Source of the DNA: Photobacterium frigidiphilum
GTDB lineage: Bacteria > Pseudomonadota > Gammaproteobacteria > Enterobacterales > Vibrionaceae
Length of the DNA stretch: 64,000 nucleotides
Direction of reading: 5' to 3'
Assembly (NCBI RefSeq): GCF_003025615.1
Contig: NZ_PYMJ01000024.1
Location: 31,168-95,167 of the forward strand
A program made the position numbers and the translations under genes. Position 1 is the stretch's first letter, and every line of letters starts with the position of its first letter. The notes beneath the pieces were generated by a model. The model saw only the letters and a program-made list of their open reading frames with translations. It was not told where the DNA came from and ran no database searches. This document shows positions 1 to 9,013 of this stretch, in pieces.

Positions 1-40
1 AAACTTAAAAACTAACTACATTTCTTCGGAGAATAAAGTC

Positions 41-418
41 ATGATCACAGGCATTCAAATTACAAAATCAGCGAACGATGATCTACTAAATAGCATCTGG
101 TTACTAGACAGTGAAACAAATGAAGCTCGCTGTGTTGTAGCAAAAGCTGGCTTTGAAGAAGATCAAGTTATCGCAGCAGCAGACCTAGGTGAATACGAAT
201 CTCGTGACGTTACTATTGAAGTTCCAGCTAAGGTTGAAGGTGGTCAGCACCTTAACGTTAACGTTCTTAAGAAAGAAACACTGGAAGATGCAGTGGCACA
301 CCCAGAAAAATACCCACAGCTAACAATCCGTGTATCGGGTTACGCTGTACGTTTTAACTCTCTAACAACAGAGCAGCAAAAAGACGTAATCGCTCGTACT
401 TTCACTAGCAGCCTGTAA
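41..418 (+). CDS. grcA: GrcA, autonomous glycyl radical cofactor (YfiD family)
   Basis: This 125-aa protein matches the C-terminal glycyl-radical domain of pyruvate formate-lyase. In E. coli YfiD it replaces the damaged radical domain of PflB after oxygen exposure, in the cytoplasm. The radical motif RVSGYAVRF lies near the C-terminus, placing the radical glycine at about residue 100 of 125. The length is usual (about 125-127 aa). A clear ribosome site (CGGAG, about 27-31) precedes the ATG. It is a single-gene unit closed by a hairpin terminator. It is probably induced under low oxygen or acid as in relatives, but its promoter lies outside the window. The presence of ArcA/ArcB further on fits a facultative anaerobe. 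Confidence 0.95.
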   Translation: MITGIQITKSANDDLLNSIWLLDSETNEARCVVAKAGFEEDQVIAAADLGEYESRDVTIEVPAKVEGGQHLNVNVLKKETLEDAVAHPEKYPQLTIRVSGYAVRFNSLTTEQQKDVIARTFTSSL

Positions 419-446
419 TTTAGCTATTAGATAAAAGTATAAATAG

Positions 447-473
447 AACGGTGCCTAAGGTGCCGTTTTTTTA
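447..473 (+). terminator. Rho-independent terminator of grcA
   Basis: The arms AACGGTGCC and GGTGCCGTT form a 9-bp stem (two G-U pairs) around a 3-nt loop, followed by seven T residues. Confidence 0.85.
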
Positions 474-722
474 TGCCTGTCATTCATCAAACTATCCCTA
501 TTAAATCTTATCCTCTTCTTTAAGATCATCTTATTTATCAGTATGGCATTCATGTCACAAATATGAACATTGCTGACATTCACCTCTCAATATTGACCAA
601 ATAACAGACAATATCACTAATTTTAGCGTACCTTGCCAGCATTGTTGTTTGTATGGATAATTAGACAGATAACAATGTTCAGCATGAATTTCTTAAATCA
701 TTCCCTTTCAGGAGCCAGCTTT
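474..722. other. Intergenic region between grcA and the symporter gene
   Basis: About 250 bp, AT-rich. It must hold the symporter promoter, but I see no convincing -35/-10 pair or operator. An in-frame upstream ATG at 633 gives a longer reading frame but has no ribosome site. Confidence 0.4.
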
Positions 723-1904
723 ATGAAGTTAATACTAAAATTGATCTCTGGTATTTTGGTCGGCATCCTACTCGGCTTTTTTGCGCCGGATAGCATAATT
801 CGAACACTACTCACAATAAAACAACTCGGCGGGCAATTAATCGGGTTTACCATTCCTCTGATTATTCTTTTTTACATTACGAGCGGTATTGCCAGCTTAC
901 CTAAAAATTCAGGTTCGTTATTAGGTAAAACCGTCGCACTCTCTTATGGTTCAACGATTATTGCAGGCAGTCTCGCCTTTCTTGTTGCCAGCGTTGTCAT
1001 CGCTGGATTACCAGAATCAACGGTTACCGTCGCTAGCAGTTCTGATAAATTAACAAGCTTTCTAACATTAGAAATACCGCCATTATTTGGTGTAATGACA
1101 GCACTCGCGACAGCCTTTTTATTTGGATTAGGCATCAGTATTACTGATAGCCAAAATTTAAGAACAATTGCAGATGAAGGGCGCAATGTTATTGACCTTT
1201 TATTGGCAAAAGTCATTATTCCATTTTTACCGCTATATATTGCTGGCGTGTTTGCTGAAATGTCAGCAGAAGGAACGGTTTTTACCACATTAAAAACATT
1301 CGGTGTAGTCTTAACCCTAGCTATCATCATGCATTGGGTATGGATTACCATTCAGTACACAATAACGGGGTTGGTACTTCGTCAGTCACCAATAAAATTA
1401 ATCAAAAACATGCTACCGGCCTACTTCACCGCCGTTGGTACCATGTCGTCGGCTGCAACCATTCCGGTTACCCTGCGCCAAACCAAAAAGAACGGTGTGG
1501 ATGATTCGATTGCAAACTTTACTATTCCTTTATGTGCCACGATCCACCTTTCAGGTTCAACCATCACACTCGTCACTTGCTCGACTGCTGTTATGGCATT
1601 AAGCCAGCACATTGCCATCCCATCATTACTTGAGATGTTACCTTTCATTATGATGCTTGGTATTACAATGATTGCCGCACCCGGTGCTCCAGGTGGTGCA
1701 GTAATGGCAGCACTAGGGTTAATGGCTTCTATGCTTGGTTTTGGCGAGGCTGAACTCGCTCTCATGATCGCACTGTATATGGCGCAAGATAGCTTTGGTA
1801 CAGCCTGCAATATTACCGGAGATGGTGCTATCGCATTGTGGGTTAATAAGTTTTCTAAAGAAGAAAAACAACAGCCTGCGATTGAGGCTCAGCAAGAAAG
1901 TTAA
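723..1904 (+). CDS. Dicarboxylate/amino acid:cation symporter (DAACS family)
   Basis: This is a 393-aa inner-membrane secondary transporter of the glutamate/dicarboxylate symporter family, which moves acidic or neutral amino acids or C4-dicarboxylates with Na+ or H+. Hydrophobic segments run through the whole protein. The family motif of re-entrant loop 1 is visible as TMSSAATIPVTL. The second loop shows IAAPGAPGG, and the last helix carries a QDSFGTACNITGDGA motif similar to the substrate-binding helix. I chose the ATG at 723 because AGGAG (710-714) sits 8 nt upstream. The frame is open from 633, but those 30 residues lack a ribosome site and the usual N-terminus starts with MKLILKLISG. The substrate cannot be read from the sequence; SstT-like or GltP-like roles are possible. 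Confidence 0.85.
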   Translation: MKLILKLISGILVGILLGFFAPDSIIRTLLTIKQLGGQLIGFTIPLIILFYITSGIASLPKNSGSLLGKTVALSYGSTIIAGSLAFLVASVVIAGLPESTVTVASSSDKLTSFLTLEIPPLFGVMTALATAFLFGLGISITDSQNLRTIADEGRNVIDLLLAKVIIPFLPLYIAGVFAEMSAEGTVFTTLKTFGVVLTLAIIMHWVWITIQYTITGLVLRQSPIKLIKNMLPAYFTAVGTMSSAATIPVTLRQTKKNGVDDSIANFTIPLCATIHLSGSTITLVTCSTAVMALSQHIAIPSLLEMLPFIMMLGITMIAAPGAPGGAVMAALGLMASMLGFGEAELALMIALYMAQDSFGTACNITGDGAIALWVNKFSKEEKQQPAIEAQQES

Positions 1905-1910
1905 CGCATA

Positions 1911-1945
1911 AAAAAACGGTAGCCATTACGGCTACCGTTTTCAAT
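1911..1945. terminator. Bidirectional terminator between the symporter gene and thrC
   Basis: An 11-bp perfect stem (1914-1924 with 1930-1940, loop ATTAC) is flanked by A residues on the left and T residues on the right. It can therefore end both the rightward symporter transcript and the leftward thr operon. Confidence 0.85.
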
Positions 1946-1969
1946 TTAAAAAATACATGTTAGATCATT

Positions 1970-3256
1970 TTAATCTTGAACACTTCGTAACACCGCTTTT
2001 AACTGCTCAAAATCGTTATCGCGCTCTAGTGATAACAGCTCCATCGCGCCATGCTTCGCAAGCGGGGCTGGCAGATCGATATCCAGCTCTAGGATCTCAT
2101 CAACTACTTCTTTAAACTTCGCAGGATGCGCCGTGCATAAGAACAAGCCGGTTTCGCCATCTTGTAGCTGCTCATTAAGCACACGGTAAGCAATCGCCCC
2201 ATGGGGTTCACATAAGTAACCATCTGCATTCATTTCACGCAACGTTTCAGCGGTTTGCTCGTCTGTTACTGCGCCGTAGCCAAGCTCGTTAAGCCCCCAG
2301 CCTTTCAACTGGCATAACTCTTCGATACGTGGCCAGTTATTCGGCTCACTCACATCCATTGCATTAGAAATGGTTGGAATTGTTGATGTTGGTGCCCACT
2401 CACCCGTTTGCAGGTAACGTGGTACGGTGTCATTCGCATTCGTTGCAACAATAAAACGCTTCACTGGCAAACCAAGTGATTTAGCTAACAAACCTGCTGT
2501 TAAGTTACCAAAATTACCACTTGGTACTGAAATCACTAAATTTTCACGTTGCGCTTTAGGTAGTTGAGCAACAGCTTCAAAGTAGTAGCAAATCTGCGCC
2601 ATCAAACGACTGATGTTAATCGAGTTTGCTGAGTTTAGACCAACATCTTGACGTAATTGTTCATCATCAAACGAGGCTTTAACCAGTGCCTGACAATCAT
2701 CAAATGTGCCTTCTACAGCAACAGTGGTAATATTGCGACCTAACGTACAGAATAATTTTTCCTGTAACGGGCTGATTTTGCCTTTCGGATATAAGATCAC
2801 AACCTTAATATTATCCATGCCGTAAAAAGCATGGGCGACAGCAGCTCCCGTATCACCCGACGTTGCAGTCAAAATCGTTACTTTGCCATCTTTCTCGGAC
2901 ACAGCAGCTAAAGATTGCGCCATGAATCGGCCACCAAAATCTTTAAAAGCTAATGTAGGGCCGTGAAATAACTCTAGTGCGTAAACGCCGTCTTTTACTT
3001 TGGCTAAAGGGGCTGGGAATTGGAACGCGTTATCCACCATTTGGTTAACGGTTTCTGAAGTAAGCTCTTCACCAATAAAGGCTGAAAGAATTTTGCTGCT
3101 ACGGCTAACAAAATCCATTTCTAATAATGCATCGACATCACCCAAATCAGGTAACTCTGATGGGAAAAACAGACCTTGATTACGTCCTAAACCTTGACGT
3201 ACTGCCTGACCAAAGGAAACCTGTTCTTGATGTTCTTTTAAATTATACAGCTTCAT
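1970..3256 (-). CDS. thrC: Threonine synthase
   Basis: This PLP enzyme of 428 aa converts O-phosphohomoserine to threonine, the last step of threonine synthesis. The PLP-lysine region FKDFGGRFMAQ is near residue 105, and the phosphate-binding SGDTGAA lies about 30 residues later. A glycine-rich SGNFGN loop follows. The length equals the E. coli type (about 428 aa). It is the last gene of thrABC, starting 2 nt after the thrB stop, so translational coupling is likely. Expression should follow the upstream Thr/Ile attenuator. Confidence 0.97.
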   Translation of the reverse strand: MKLYNLKEHQEQVSFGQAVRQGLGRNQGLFFPSELPDLGDVDALLEMDFVSRSSKILSAFIGEELTSETVNQMVDNAFQFPAPLAKVKDGVYALELFHGPTLAFKDFGGRFMAQSLAAVSEKDGKVTILTATSGDTGAAVAHAFYGMDNIKVVILYPKGKISPLQEKLFCTLGRNITTVAVEGTFDDCQALVKASFDDEQLRQDVGLNSANSINISRLMAQICYYFEAVAQLPKAQRENLVISVPSGNFGNLTAGLLAKSLGLPVKRFIVATNANDTVPRYLQTGEWAPTSTIPTISNAMDVSEPNNWPRIEELCQLKGWGLNELGYGAVTDEQTAETLREMNADGYLCEPHGAIAYRVLNEQLQDGETGLFLCTAHPAKFKEVVDEILELDIDLPAPLAKHGAMELLSLERDNDFEQLKAVLRSVQD

Positions 3257-3258
3257 AG

Positions 3259-4215
3259 TTATAGCTCACTTCCTGTTACTTTCGATCCCGTGCTGTCTAA
3301 ACGACAGACATGGACAAATCCTTCATCATTCTGAACATAATTGTCTTCGAGCCAACGTGCAATACGTTTTGCCACTTCTAGGTCATTACAGACACTAAAC
3401 ATGGTTGGTCCTGAACCAGAGATCCCACTCGCCAATGCCCCTGCTTCCAGGGCATATTGTCGTGCATTTGAAAAACCAGGCAACAATCGTTCGCGATAGG
3501 GTTCAGCAACCACATCTTTAACCATTTTTGCCGCAAGCTCTGGTTGCTGAGAATGGCAGGCATGAATGAAGCCACCAAGGTAACGACCATGCGCAATGAC
3601 ATCTTGTCGACGGTACTGAGACGGCAAGATGGCACGCGCTTCTGCTGTAGGCACTTTAATGCCAGGATAGGCCATCACCCAATACCAATCGTCAAAGCAA
3701 GGCACCGACTGGCTAATAATACCCAGCTCTTGAACCATAAATTGCAGCCCGCCCAAATAACACGGTGCCACATTATCGTAATGTAAACTTCCGGAAATTT
3801 TTGCTTCCATTTCCCCCATCAAAGTCAATAATTCGACTTCATTCAACGGCAAGTTATGAAAACGGTTTAATGCATCTAATGCTGCAACAACTGAACATGC
3901 ACTCGAGCCCAAACCCGAACCAATTGGCATATTCTTTTCAAGTGTCATCGCTACAGGTTTTAATTCGATGCTTTTCTTATCTAACTCACGAGCAAACACT
4001 AACCAACAATGGTAAACAATGTTCTCTTCTTTCTCTGCAGGCAACTTTGCAACAAAATCACCGACGCATTTTAAGGTAAAAGGTTGATCACCAGCGGCAA
4101 CTTCAACGCGATCACCCAATAAAGACCCATCAATCGGTGATACAGCCGCACCCAGTACATCAAACCCAACACTTACATTGCCAATTGATGCTGGCGCATA
4201 AACAACAACACTCAT
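3259..4215 (-). CDS. thrB: Homoserine kinase
   Basis: This GHMP-family kinase of 318 aa phosphorylates homoserine with ATP in the cytoplasm. The ATP-binding glycine/serine motif PIGSGLGSSACS lies near residues 95-106, and the C-terminal GHMP motif ISGSGPTMFS is near 265. The length is typical (E. coli about 310). It lies between thrA and thrC with 2-nt gaps on both sides, which implies one polycistronic message. Overlapping frames on the other strand are shadows of this gene. Confidence 0.97.
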   Translation of the reverse strand: MSVVVYAPASIGNVSVGFDVLGAAVSPIDGSLLGDRVEVAAGDQPFTLKCVGDFVAKLPAEKEENIVYHCWLVFARELDKKSIELKPVAMTLEKNMPIGSGLGSSACSVVAALDALNRFHNLPLNEVELLTLMGEMEAKISGSLHYDNVAPCYLGGLQFMVQELGIISQSVPCFDDWYWVMAYPGIKVPTAEARAILPSQYRRQDVIAHGRYLGGFIHACHSQQPELAAKMVKDVVAEPYRERLLPGFSNARQYALEAGALASGISGSGPTMFSVCNDLEVAKRIARWLEDNYVQNDEGFVHVCRLDSTGSKVTGSEL

Positions 4216-4217
4216 CT

Positions 4218-6677
4218 TTATACTCCCAACTTCCAGCCTAATGTACGCATTAGATCAGCAAACACGCCTGCCGCTGTCACTTCTGTACCAGCACCGTAAC
4301 CACGTAACACTAATGGAATCGGTTGATAATAACGGCTGTAGAATGCCAAGGCATTTTCGCCATCTTTAATTTTAAACATTGGATCATCAGGGTTTACTGC
4401 TGCAATCTTAACGAAGCATTTGCCTTGATCAATTTCACCAACGTAACGCAAGACTTTATCTTCTTTTGCCGCATCTGCTGATAACTGCTCAAAGTAAGCA
4501 TTCGCTTCTGGCAAACGAGCCATGAAATCATCAATAGAGCCTTCTGCATTAAAACCTGGTGGCAATGCCTGCTCGACGACAACATCTTCCAGTTCTAGTG
4601 CTAAGCCCGTTTCACGCGCCAAAATAAGCAGTTTACGTGCGACATCCATACCCGATAAATCATCACGAGGATCAGGTTCTGTAAAGCCGTTTTCACGAGC
4701 AATCGTGGTGGCATCACTAAAACTCATACCTTCATCTAACTTACCGAAGATATAAGATAATGAACCCGATAAAATGCCAGAGAAGCGCGAAAGTTCATCA
4801 CCTGCAGACAGCAAATTCTGTAAGTTTTCAATAACCGGTAAACCGGCACCAACCGTTGTGTCGTACATAAATTTACGACGAGTAGAACGTGCCGCCTGAC
4901 GCAACTGATGGTAATACGCCATGCTCGCGGTATTGGCTTTCTTGTTTGGTGTAATAACGTGGAAACCTGCCGCTAGATAGTCAACATACTGCTCTGCAAT
5001 ACCTTGATCAGACGTACAGTCAATCACGACGGGGTTAATAATATGGTGACGCTGAACCAATTGGATCATACGTGCCAGAGTTAATGGCTCATTCGCCATC
5101 CCGACCTGATCACGCCAGTTTTCAAGTGGAATACCATTATTATTAAGTAACAAGCCTTTACTGTTCGCTAAACCACAGACACGAATAACAATGCCTTTGT
5201 CTGCAAGTTTTGCTTGTTGACGACGAATCTGTTCAACCAGTTCACCACCAACACCACCCACACCAATCACAAATACATCAAGAAAGTGTTTACTGTTAAA
5301 CAGGTTTTCATGACACGCTTTCACCGCTTCAGCCACTTTAATCGCTGGGATTACCGCAGAAATTGCACGCTCAGAAGAGCCTTGAGCTATCGCAATAATA
5401 TTCACATTTACTTCTGCTAAAGAGGTAAAGAAACGTGAAGCAACCCCTTGCGATGTACGCATGCCGTCACCCACTAATGTCACAATAGCGGAATCATCGA
5501 CAAACTCGATAGGCTCTAAGAGGCCTTCTTTTAACTCTAATTCGAAGTTGTTTTGTAGCGCTTGTTGCGCTAAAACTTTATCGTCACTATCGATACAGAA
5601 ACTAATACTGTATTCAGATGATGATTGTGTAATCAGTACAATCGATACACCAGAAATTGACATCGCGCCAAAGACACGCGCAGCCATGCCAACCATGCCT
5701 TTCATTCCAGGACCCGATACGTTGACCATGGTCAGGTTTTTCAGCGTGGTAATGCCTTTTATCGCCAAGTTATCTTCACCGGTATCAAGACCGATTAATG
5801 TACCAGCACCTTGTGGCTTAAAACTGTTTTTGATTAAGCAAGGAATATGGAACTGGGCAATAGGAGCGATTGTTTTCGGGTGTAGAACCGATGCACCGAA
5901 ATAAGATAGTTCCATTGCTTCTTGGTAACTTAAGGATTTAAGTAAGCGAGCATCAGGTACAATGCGAGGATCGCAACTATATACACCATCAACATCTGTC
6001 CAGATTTCACAGCACTCAGCACGAAGACAAGCTGCTAATACTGCTGCAGAATAGTCAGAACCATTACGCCCTAGCGTTACTAATTCACCGTCACAGTTAC
6101 CCGCCGTAAAGCCAGGCATAATATTAACGTGACCTTCCGGTAGCGGGTTTCGTTTGAAATTTTGCGTCGACAATTCAATATCAACGTGTGCTTCGAGATA
6201 ATCGCCATGGGCAAACAAGTAGGCGACAGGATCAATTAAGCTCGCAGGCTGGCCTTTCGCTTCAAGCAGGGCTTTCATTGTAACAATCGATAAACGCTCA
6301 CCTTTACTGATGATTTTTGCGTATACATTGTCTGGGCATAAGCCTAATAGCTTCATGCCATGCACATACTGTTTAAGCTGACCTAACGAACTCGCCAGCT
6401 TTGCATCAACCAAGGCCTTATCAAAGGTTGGCACTAACGTTTTAAGACCAGAAAACAATTCATTAAATACAGCTTCTAAATCAGCGACCTGAAGATCAGC
6501 TTCGCCAGTTTTCACAGTACTATCTATTACCGAAACTAACTTGTTTGTTACTTTTCCTGGTGCTGAAAGCACGACAGACACATCACCTTGCTGAGCATTA
6601 TTGGCAATAATATCTGCCGCTCGTAAAAATCGTTCTGCATCTGATAAAGATGAACCACCAAACTTAAATACCCGCAT
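4218..6677 (-). CDS. thrA: Bifunctional aspartokinase I / homoserine dehydrogenase I
   Basis: This 819-aa fusion enzyme carries out the first and third steps of the aspartate-to-threonine pathway. The N-terminal kinase begins MRVFKFGGSSL, the family ATP/aspartate signature. Two ACT-like regulatory segments follow (around residues 310-465), including MVNVSGPGMKGM and IVTLVGDGM. The C-terminal dehydrogenase begins at the Rossmann motif VIGVGGVGGELVEQI (about 470) and contains the TTVGAGLPVIENLQ segment. Length is normal for ThrA (about 820). As in E. coli ThrA, feedback inhibition by threonine through the ACT region is expected. It heads the thr operon directly downstream of the thrL attenuator. 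Confidence 0.97.
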   Translation of the reverse strand: MRVFKFGGSSLSDAERFLRAADIIANNAQQGDVSVVLSAPGKVTNKLVSVIDSTVKTGEADLQVADLEAVFNELFSGLKTLVPTFDKALVDAKLASSLGQLKQYVHGMKLLGLCPDNVYAKIISKGERLSIVTMKALLEAKGQPASLIDPVAYLFAHGDYLEAHVDIELSTQNFKRNPLPEGHVNIMPGFTAGNCDGELVTLGRNGSDYSAAVLAACLRAECCEIWTDVDGVYSCDPRIVPDARLLKSLSYQEAMELSYFGASVLHPKTIAPIAQFHIPCLIKNSFKPQGAGTLIGLDTGEDNLAIKGITTLKNLTMVNVSGPGMKGMVGMAARVFGAMSISGVSIVLITQSSSEYSISFCIDSDDKVLAQQALQNNFELELKEGLLEPIEFVDDSAIVTLVGDGMRTSQGVASRFFTSLAEVNVNIIAIAQGSSERAISAVIPAIKVAEAVKACHENLFNSKHFLDVFVIGVGGVGGELVEQIRRQQAKLADKGIVIRVCGLANSKGLLLNNNGIPLENWRDQVGMANEPLTLARMIQLVQRHHIINPVVIDCTSDQGIAEQYVDYLAAGFHVITPNKKANTASMAYYHQLRQAARSTRRKFMYDTTVGAGLPVIENLQNLLSAGDELSRFSGILSGSLSYIFGKLDEGMSFSDATTIARENGFTEPDPRDDLSGMDVARKLLILARETGLALELEDVVVEQALPPGFNAEGSIDDFMARLPEANAYFEQLSADAAKEDKVLRYVGEIDQGKCFVKIAAVNPDDPMFKIKDGENALAFYSRYYQPIPLVLRGYGAGTEVTAAGVFADLMRTLGWKLGV

Positions 6678-6764
6678 TCCCTACTCCCGACTTCCTTAAT
6701 TATCCATTAACTAACTGTTTAATTTCAGCAGTAATGTTCAAATCTATTTCATTTAAAAAAGGTT

Positions 6765-6799
6765 AAAAAAAAGCCCGCATCTAATAAGAAGTGCGGGCT
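6765..6799 (-). terminator. thr operon attenuator (terminator hairpin)
   Basis: On the minus strand GCCCGCA pairs with TGCGGGC (6792-6798 with 6773-6779), followed by eight U residues (6772-6765). The left arm plus flanks (6791-6799, AGCCCGCAC) is also perfectly complementary over 9 bases to GTGCGGGCT at 6824-6832 in the end of the leader gene. This gives the competing antiterminator of classical attenuation. Confidence 0.9.
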
Positions 6800-6821
6800 T
6801 TTTTTAAGAATCTTATGCGTA

Positions 6822-6893
6822 TCAGCCCGCACCAACACGAATAATCGTGCCAGTAATAATAATGGTTGTGGTTGTGCTGATAACGTTAAACAT
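6822..6893 (-). CDS. thrL: thr operon leader peptide
   Basis: This 23-codon open frame begins with ATG at 6893 and ends with TGA. It encodes a run of four Thr followed by three Ile, then Thr and two more Ile: six Thr and six Ile in all among 23 residues. It precedes thrA and the terminator hairpin. Codons 5-6 (ATCAGC, 6876-6881) are complementary to GCTGAT spanning the stop codon (6821-6826), which would form the 1:2 hairpin. A ribosome stalled at the following Thr/Ile codons would cover this segment and free the 2:3 antiterminator. I infer control by charged tRNA-Thr and tRNA-Ile levels. It is too short for ordinary gene calling. Confidence 0.9.
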   Translation of the reverse strand: MFNVISTTTTIIITGTIIRVGAG

Positions 6894-6931
6894 AATGTGT
6901 TTTGAATTACTCAATTCTCTCAATTACTTTA

Positions 6932-6960
6932 GATTTACCTTACCCCACATCGAGAGTCAA
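6932..6960 (-). promoter_or_regulatory. thrLp: Probable sigma-70 promoter of the thr operon
   Basis: On the minus strand TTGACT (6955-6960) is followed after 17 nt by TAAATC (6932-6937). This would start RNA about 30 nt before the leader ATG. The -10 match is only moderate. Confidence 0.5.
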
Positions 6961-7127
6961 CAATGTTTTAACTTTATACTTAAAATTCTTTATAAATACG
7001 GGCTTGAATACATATTGATGCGTTATACCGAAAAAGTATAAAAAACAAACAGATTTAATTGCAGTTCGTGTCTCCTCGTTGCATAGTTAATCTAATACAA
7101 AAACAATAATGATTCGGAGGGAACCGG

Positions 7128-8855
7128 ATGACAGCAGCAATGGAACAGCTTGTAGCCCATACCATTTTGCAAGGCTTCGATGCTATGTATGGTCGATTTC
7201 TTGACGTAACCGCAGGTGCTCAAGAGCGATTTGAACAACAAGATTGGTCTTCTGTTCATTTAGCGTTAAAAAAACGAATCAGTTTTTATGACCATCATGT
7301 CGGGTTAGTGACGAGTCAAATTCAGATAATGCTCGGTGAACGCTACGCCAATCGCTCATTTTTAATGGCCGTTAAATCATCGTATGAAAATTTACTGTTA
7401 GATTATCCACGATATGAAATTGCAGAAAGTTTTTTCAACTCCGTTTATTGTCGTATTTTTGAACATCGTAATATCAACCGAGATAAACTCTTCGTTCATA
7501 GCTCGCAAGAAAACCGGATCCCAACTTATCCCACTCAGTTGACTCGCATCTACCATGCTCACTCAGGTTTAACGTCTTTGTTCGATCGTGTTTTAGACGA
7601 CACGCCCTTTACCCAAGTATGGGAAGACAAACAACGTGATACCAAGCTCATCATCAACCACCTGAAGCAAGAGTTCGGGGCAGCATTTAATGATGACACC
7701 TCGTTAGAGCTTATTCGCGAGCCATTTTATAGAAATAAAGCGGCTTACTTGATCGGCAAAATAACACTAAACCATGATGGGCAATACCAAACCATTCCTT
7801 TGGTATTACCTGTACTCAATAACAGTAATAAACAGTTATACGTCGATGCCTGCATCTGCCATGTGAACGATGTGAGTATTATCTTTGGTTTTGCGCGCTC
7901 TTACTTCATGGTGTACGCACCTGCTCCTGGTGCGCTTGTTCGCTTTTTATCGAACCTTATTCCCAATAAAACGAATGCAGAGCTATATACTGCAATAGGG
8001 TGCCAAAAACACGGCAAGACAGAGCTATACCGTGAGTTTTTAACCCACCTAGATAATTCTGATGATCAATTTGTTACCGCCCCAGGTATCAAAGGGATGG
8101 TTATGTCAGTGTTCACTCTGCCATCTTACGATTTTGTTTTTAAAATAATTAAAGATAAATTTGCGCCACAAAAAGATATTAGTCATGCCACGGTTAAAGA
8201 AAAATATAAACTTGTAAAAGAGCATGATCGTGTTGGTCGTATGGCTGATACTCAGGAATACCGACATTTTACATTTGAACGCCATCGCTTTAGTGATGAG
8301 TTATTAGCAGAACTATTGGCTGCTGCTCCCTCGATAATCAAAGTAACGTCAGACCAAATCATTATTAGCCATCTATACATGGAACGTCGAATGATCCCAT
8401 TCAATATTTATGTAGAACAAGCGAATGATGATGACCTTCGCGATGCCGTTGATGAATATGGTAAAGCAATTAAACAACTCGCCGCGGCTAATATTTTCCC
8501 TGGCGATATGCTATTCAAAAATTTTGGGGTAACGCGTCATAAACGTGTCGTGTTTTATGATTATGACGAAATCAACTATATGACGGAAATGAATTTCCGT
8601 AAAATTCCAGAGCCACGAACGCCTGAAGATGAGATGTCTGCTGAGCCTTGGTATAGCGTGGGTATTTACGACGTATTCCCTGAAGAATTTCGTACTTTTT
8701 TACTTATAAACCCCAAAGTAAAAGCCTTATTTAATGAATTACACAGTGATTTATTTGAAGCTAAATATTGGCAGTATTTGCAGCAAAATATAACGCACGG
8801 TCAATATGAAGATGTCTATCCCTATAGAAGTGTACATCGTCTACGTATGACATAA
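7128..8855 (+). CDS. aceK: Isocitrate dehydrogenase kinase/phosphatase
   Basis: This 575-aa bifunctional enzyme phosphorylates and dephosphorylates isocitrate dehydrogenase, steering carbon into the glyoxylate shunt. It matches AceK along its length. The N-terminal regulatory half is followed by the kinase-like half with the ATP-loop region PGIKGMVMSVFTLPSYDFVFK (about residues 318-338) and downstream catalytic segments near LFKNFGVTRHKRVVFYDYDE. The start is supported by CGGAGG (7115-7120). In E. coli the gene is third in aceBAK; here it stands alone, divergent from thr, with no aceA or aceB in the window. It must have its own promoter in the gap after thrL. Confidence 0.96.
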   Translation: MTAAMEQLVAHTILQGFDAMYGRFLDVTAGAQERFEQQDWSSVHLALKKRISFYDHHVGLVTSQIQIMLGERYANRSFLMAVKSSYENLLLDYPRYEIAESFFNSVYCRIFEHRNINRDKLFVHSSQENRIPTYPTQLTRIYHAHSGLTSLFDRVLDDTPFTQVWEDKQRDTKLIINHLKQEFGAAFNDDTSLELIREPFYRNKAAYLIGKITLNHDGQYQTIPLVLPVLNNSNKQLYVDACICHVNDVSIIFGFARSYFMVYAPAPGALVRFLSNLIPNKTNAELYTAIGCQKHGKTELYREFLTHLDNSDDQFVTAPGIKGMVMSVFTLPSYDFVFKIIKDKFAPQKDISHATVKEKYKLVKEHDRVGRMADTQEYRHFTFERHRFSDELLAELLAAAPSIIKVTSDQIIISHLYMERRMIPFNIYVEQANDDDLRDAVDEYGKAIKQLAAANIFPGDMLFKNFGVTRHKRVVFYDYDEINYMTEMNFRKIPEPRTPEDEMSAEPWYSVGIYDVFPEEFRTFLLINPKVKALFNELHSDLFEAKYWQYLQQNITHGQYEDVYPYRSVHRLRMT

Positions 8856-9013
8856 AAATTCATGCAAAATGGCATAAGCGACAATTGATAATTCGGGCGG
8901 GATCATGTTTTATGCACTCGAACGCATTTAAATGTAAATGAAATATCAAAACCGATAATTCTGTCCTAATATCAATAAACACAATCAAAACTAAGAACAG
9001 TGGCGGTGGCGCA

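Noticed and set aside
944..1810. Two minus-strand frames of 129-135 codons inside the symporter gene
   Set aside because: They are antisense to a hydrophobic membrane protein, which commonly creates long shadow frames; no start signals or recognisable motifs.
5461..5904. 147-codon open frame on the plus strand inside thrA
   Set aside because: It lies wholly antisense to the conserved aspartokinase region, has no ribosome site and low-complexity Ser/Pro composition: a shadow frame.
6847..7041. 64-codon plus-strand frame between thrL and aceK
   Set aside because: It is antisense to the thr leader and promoter, AT-rich and without a ribosome site; the thrL frame on the other strand explains the region better.
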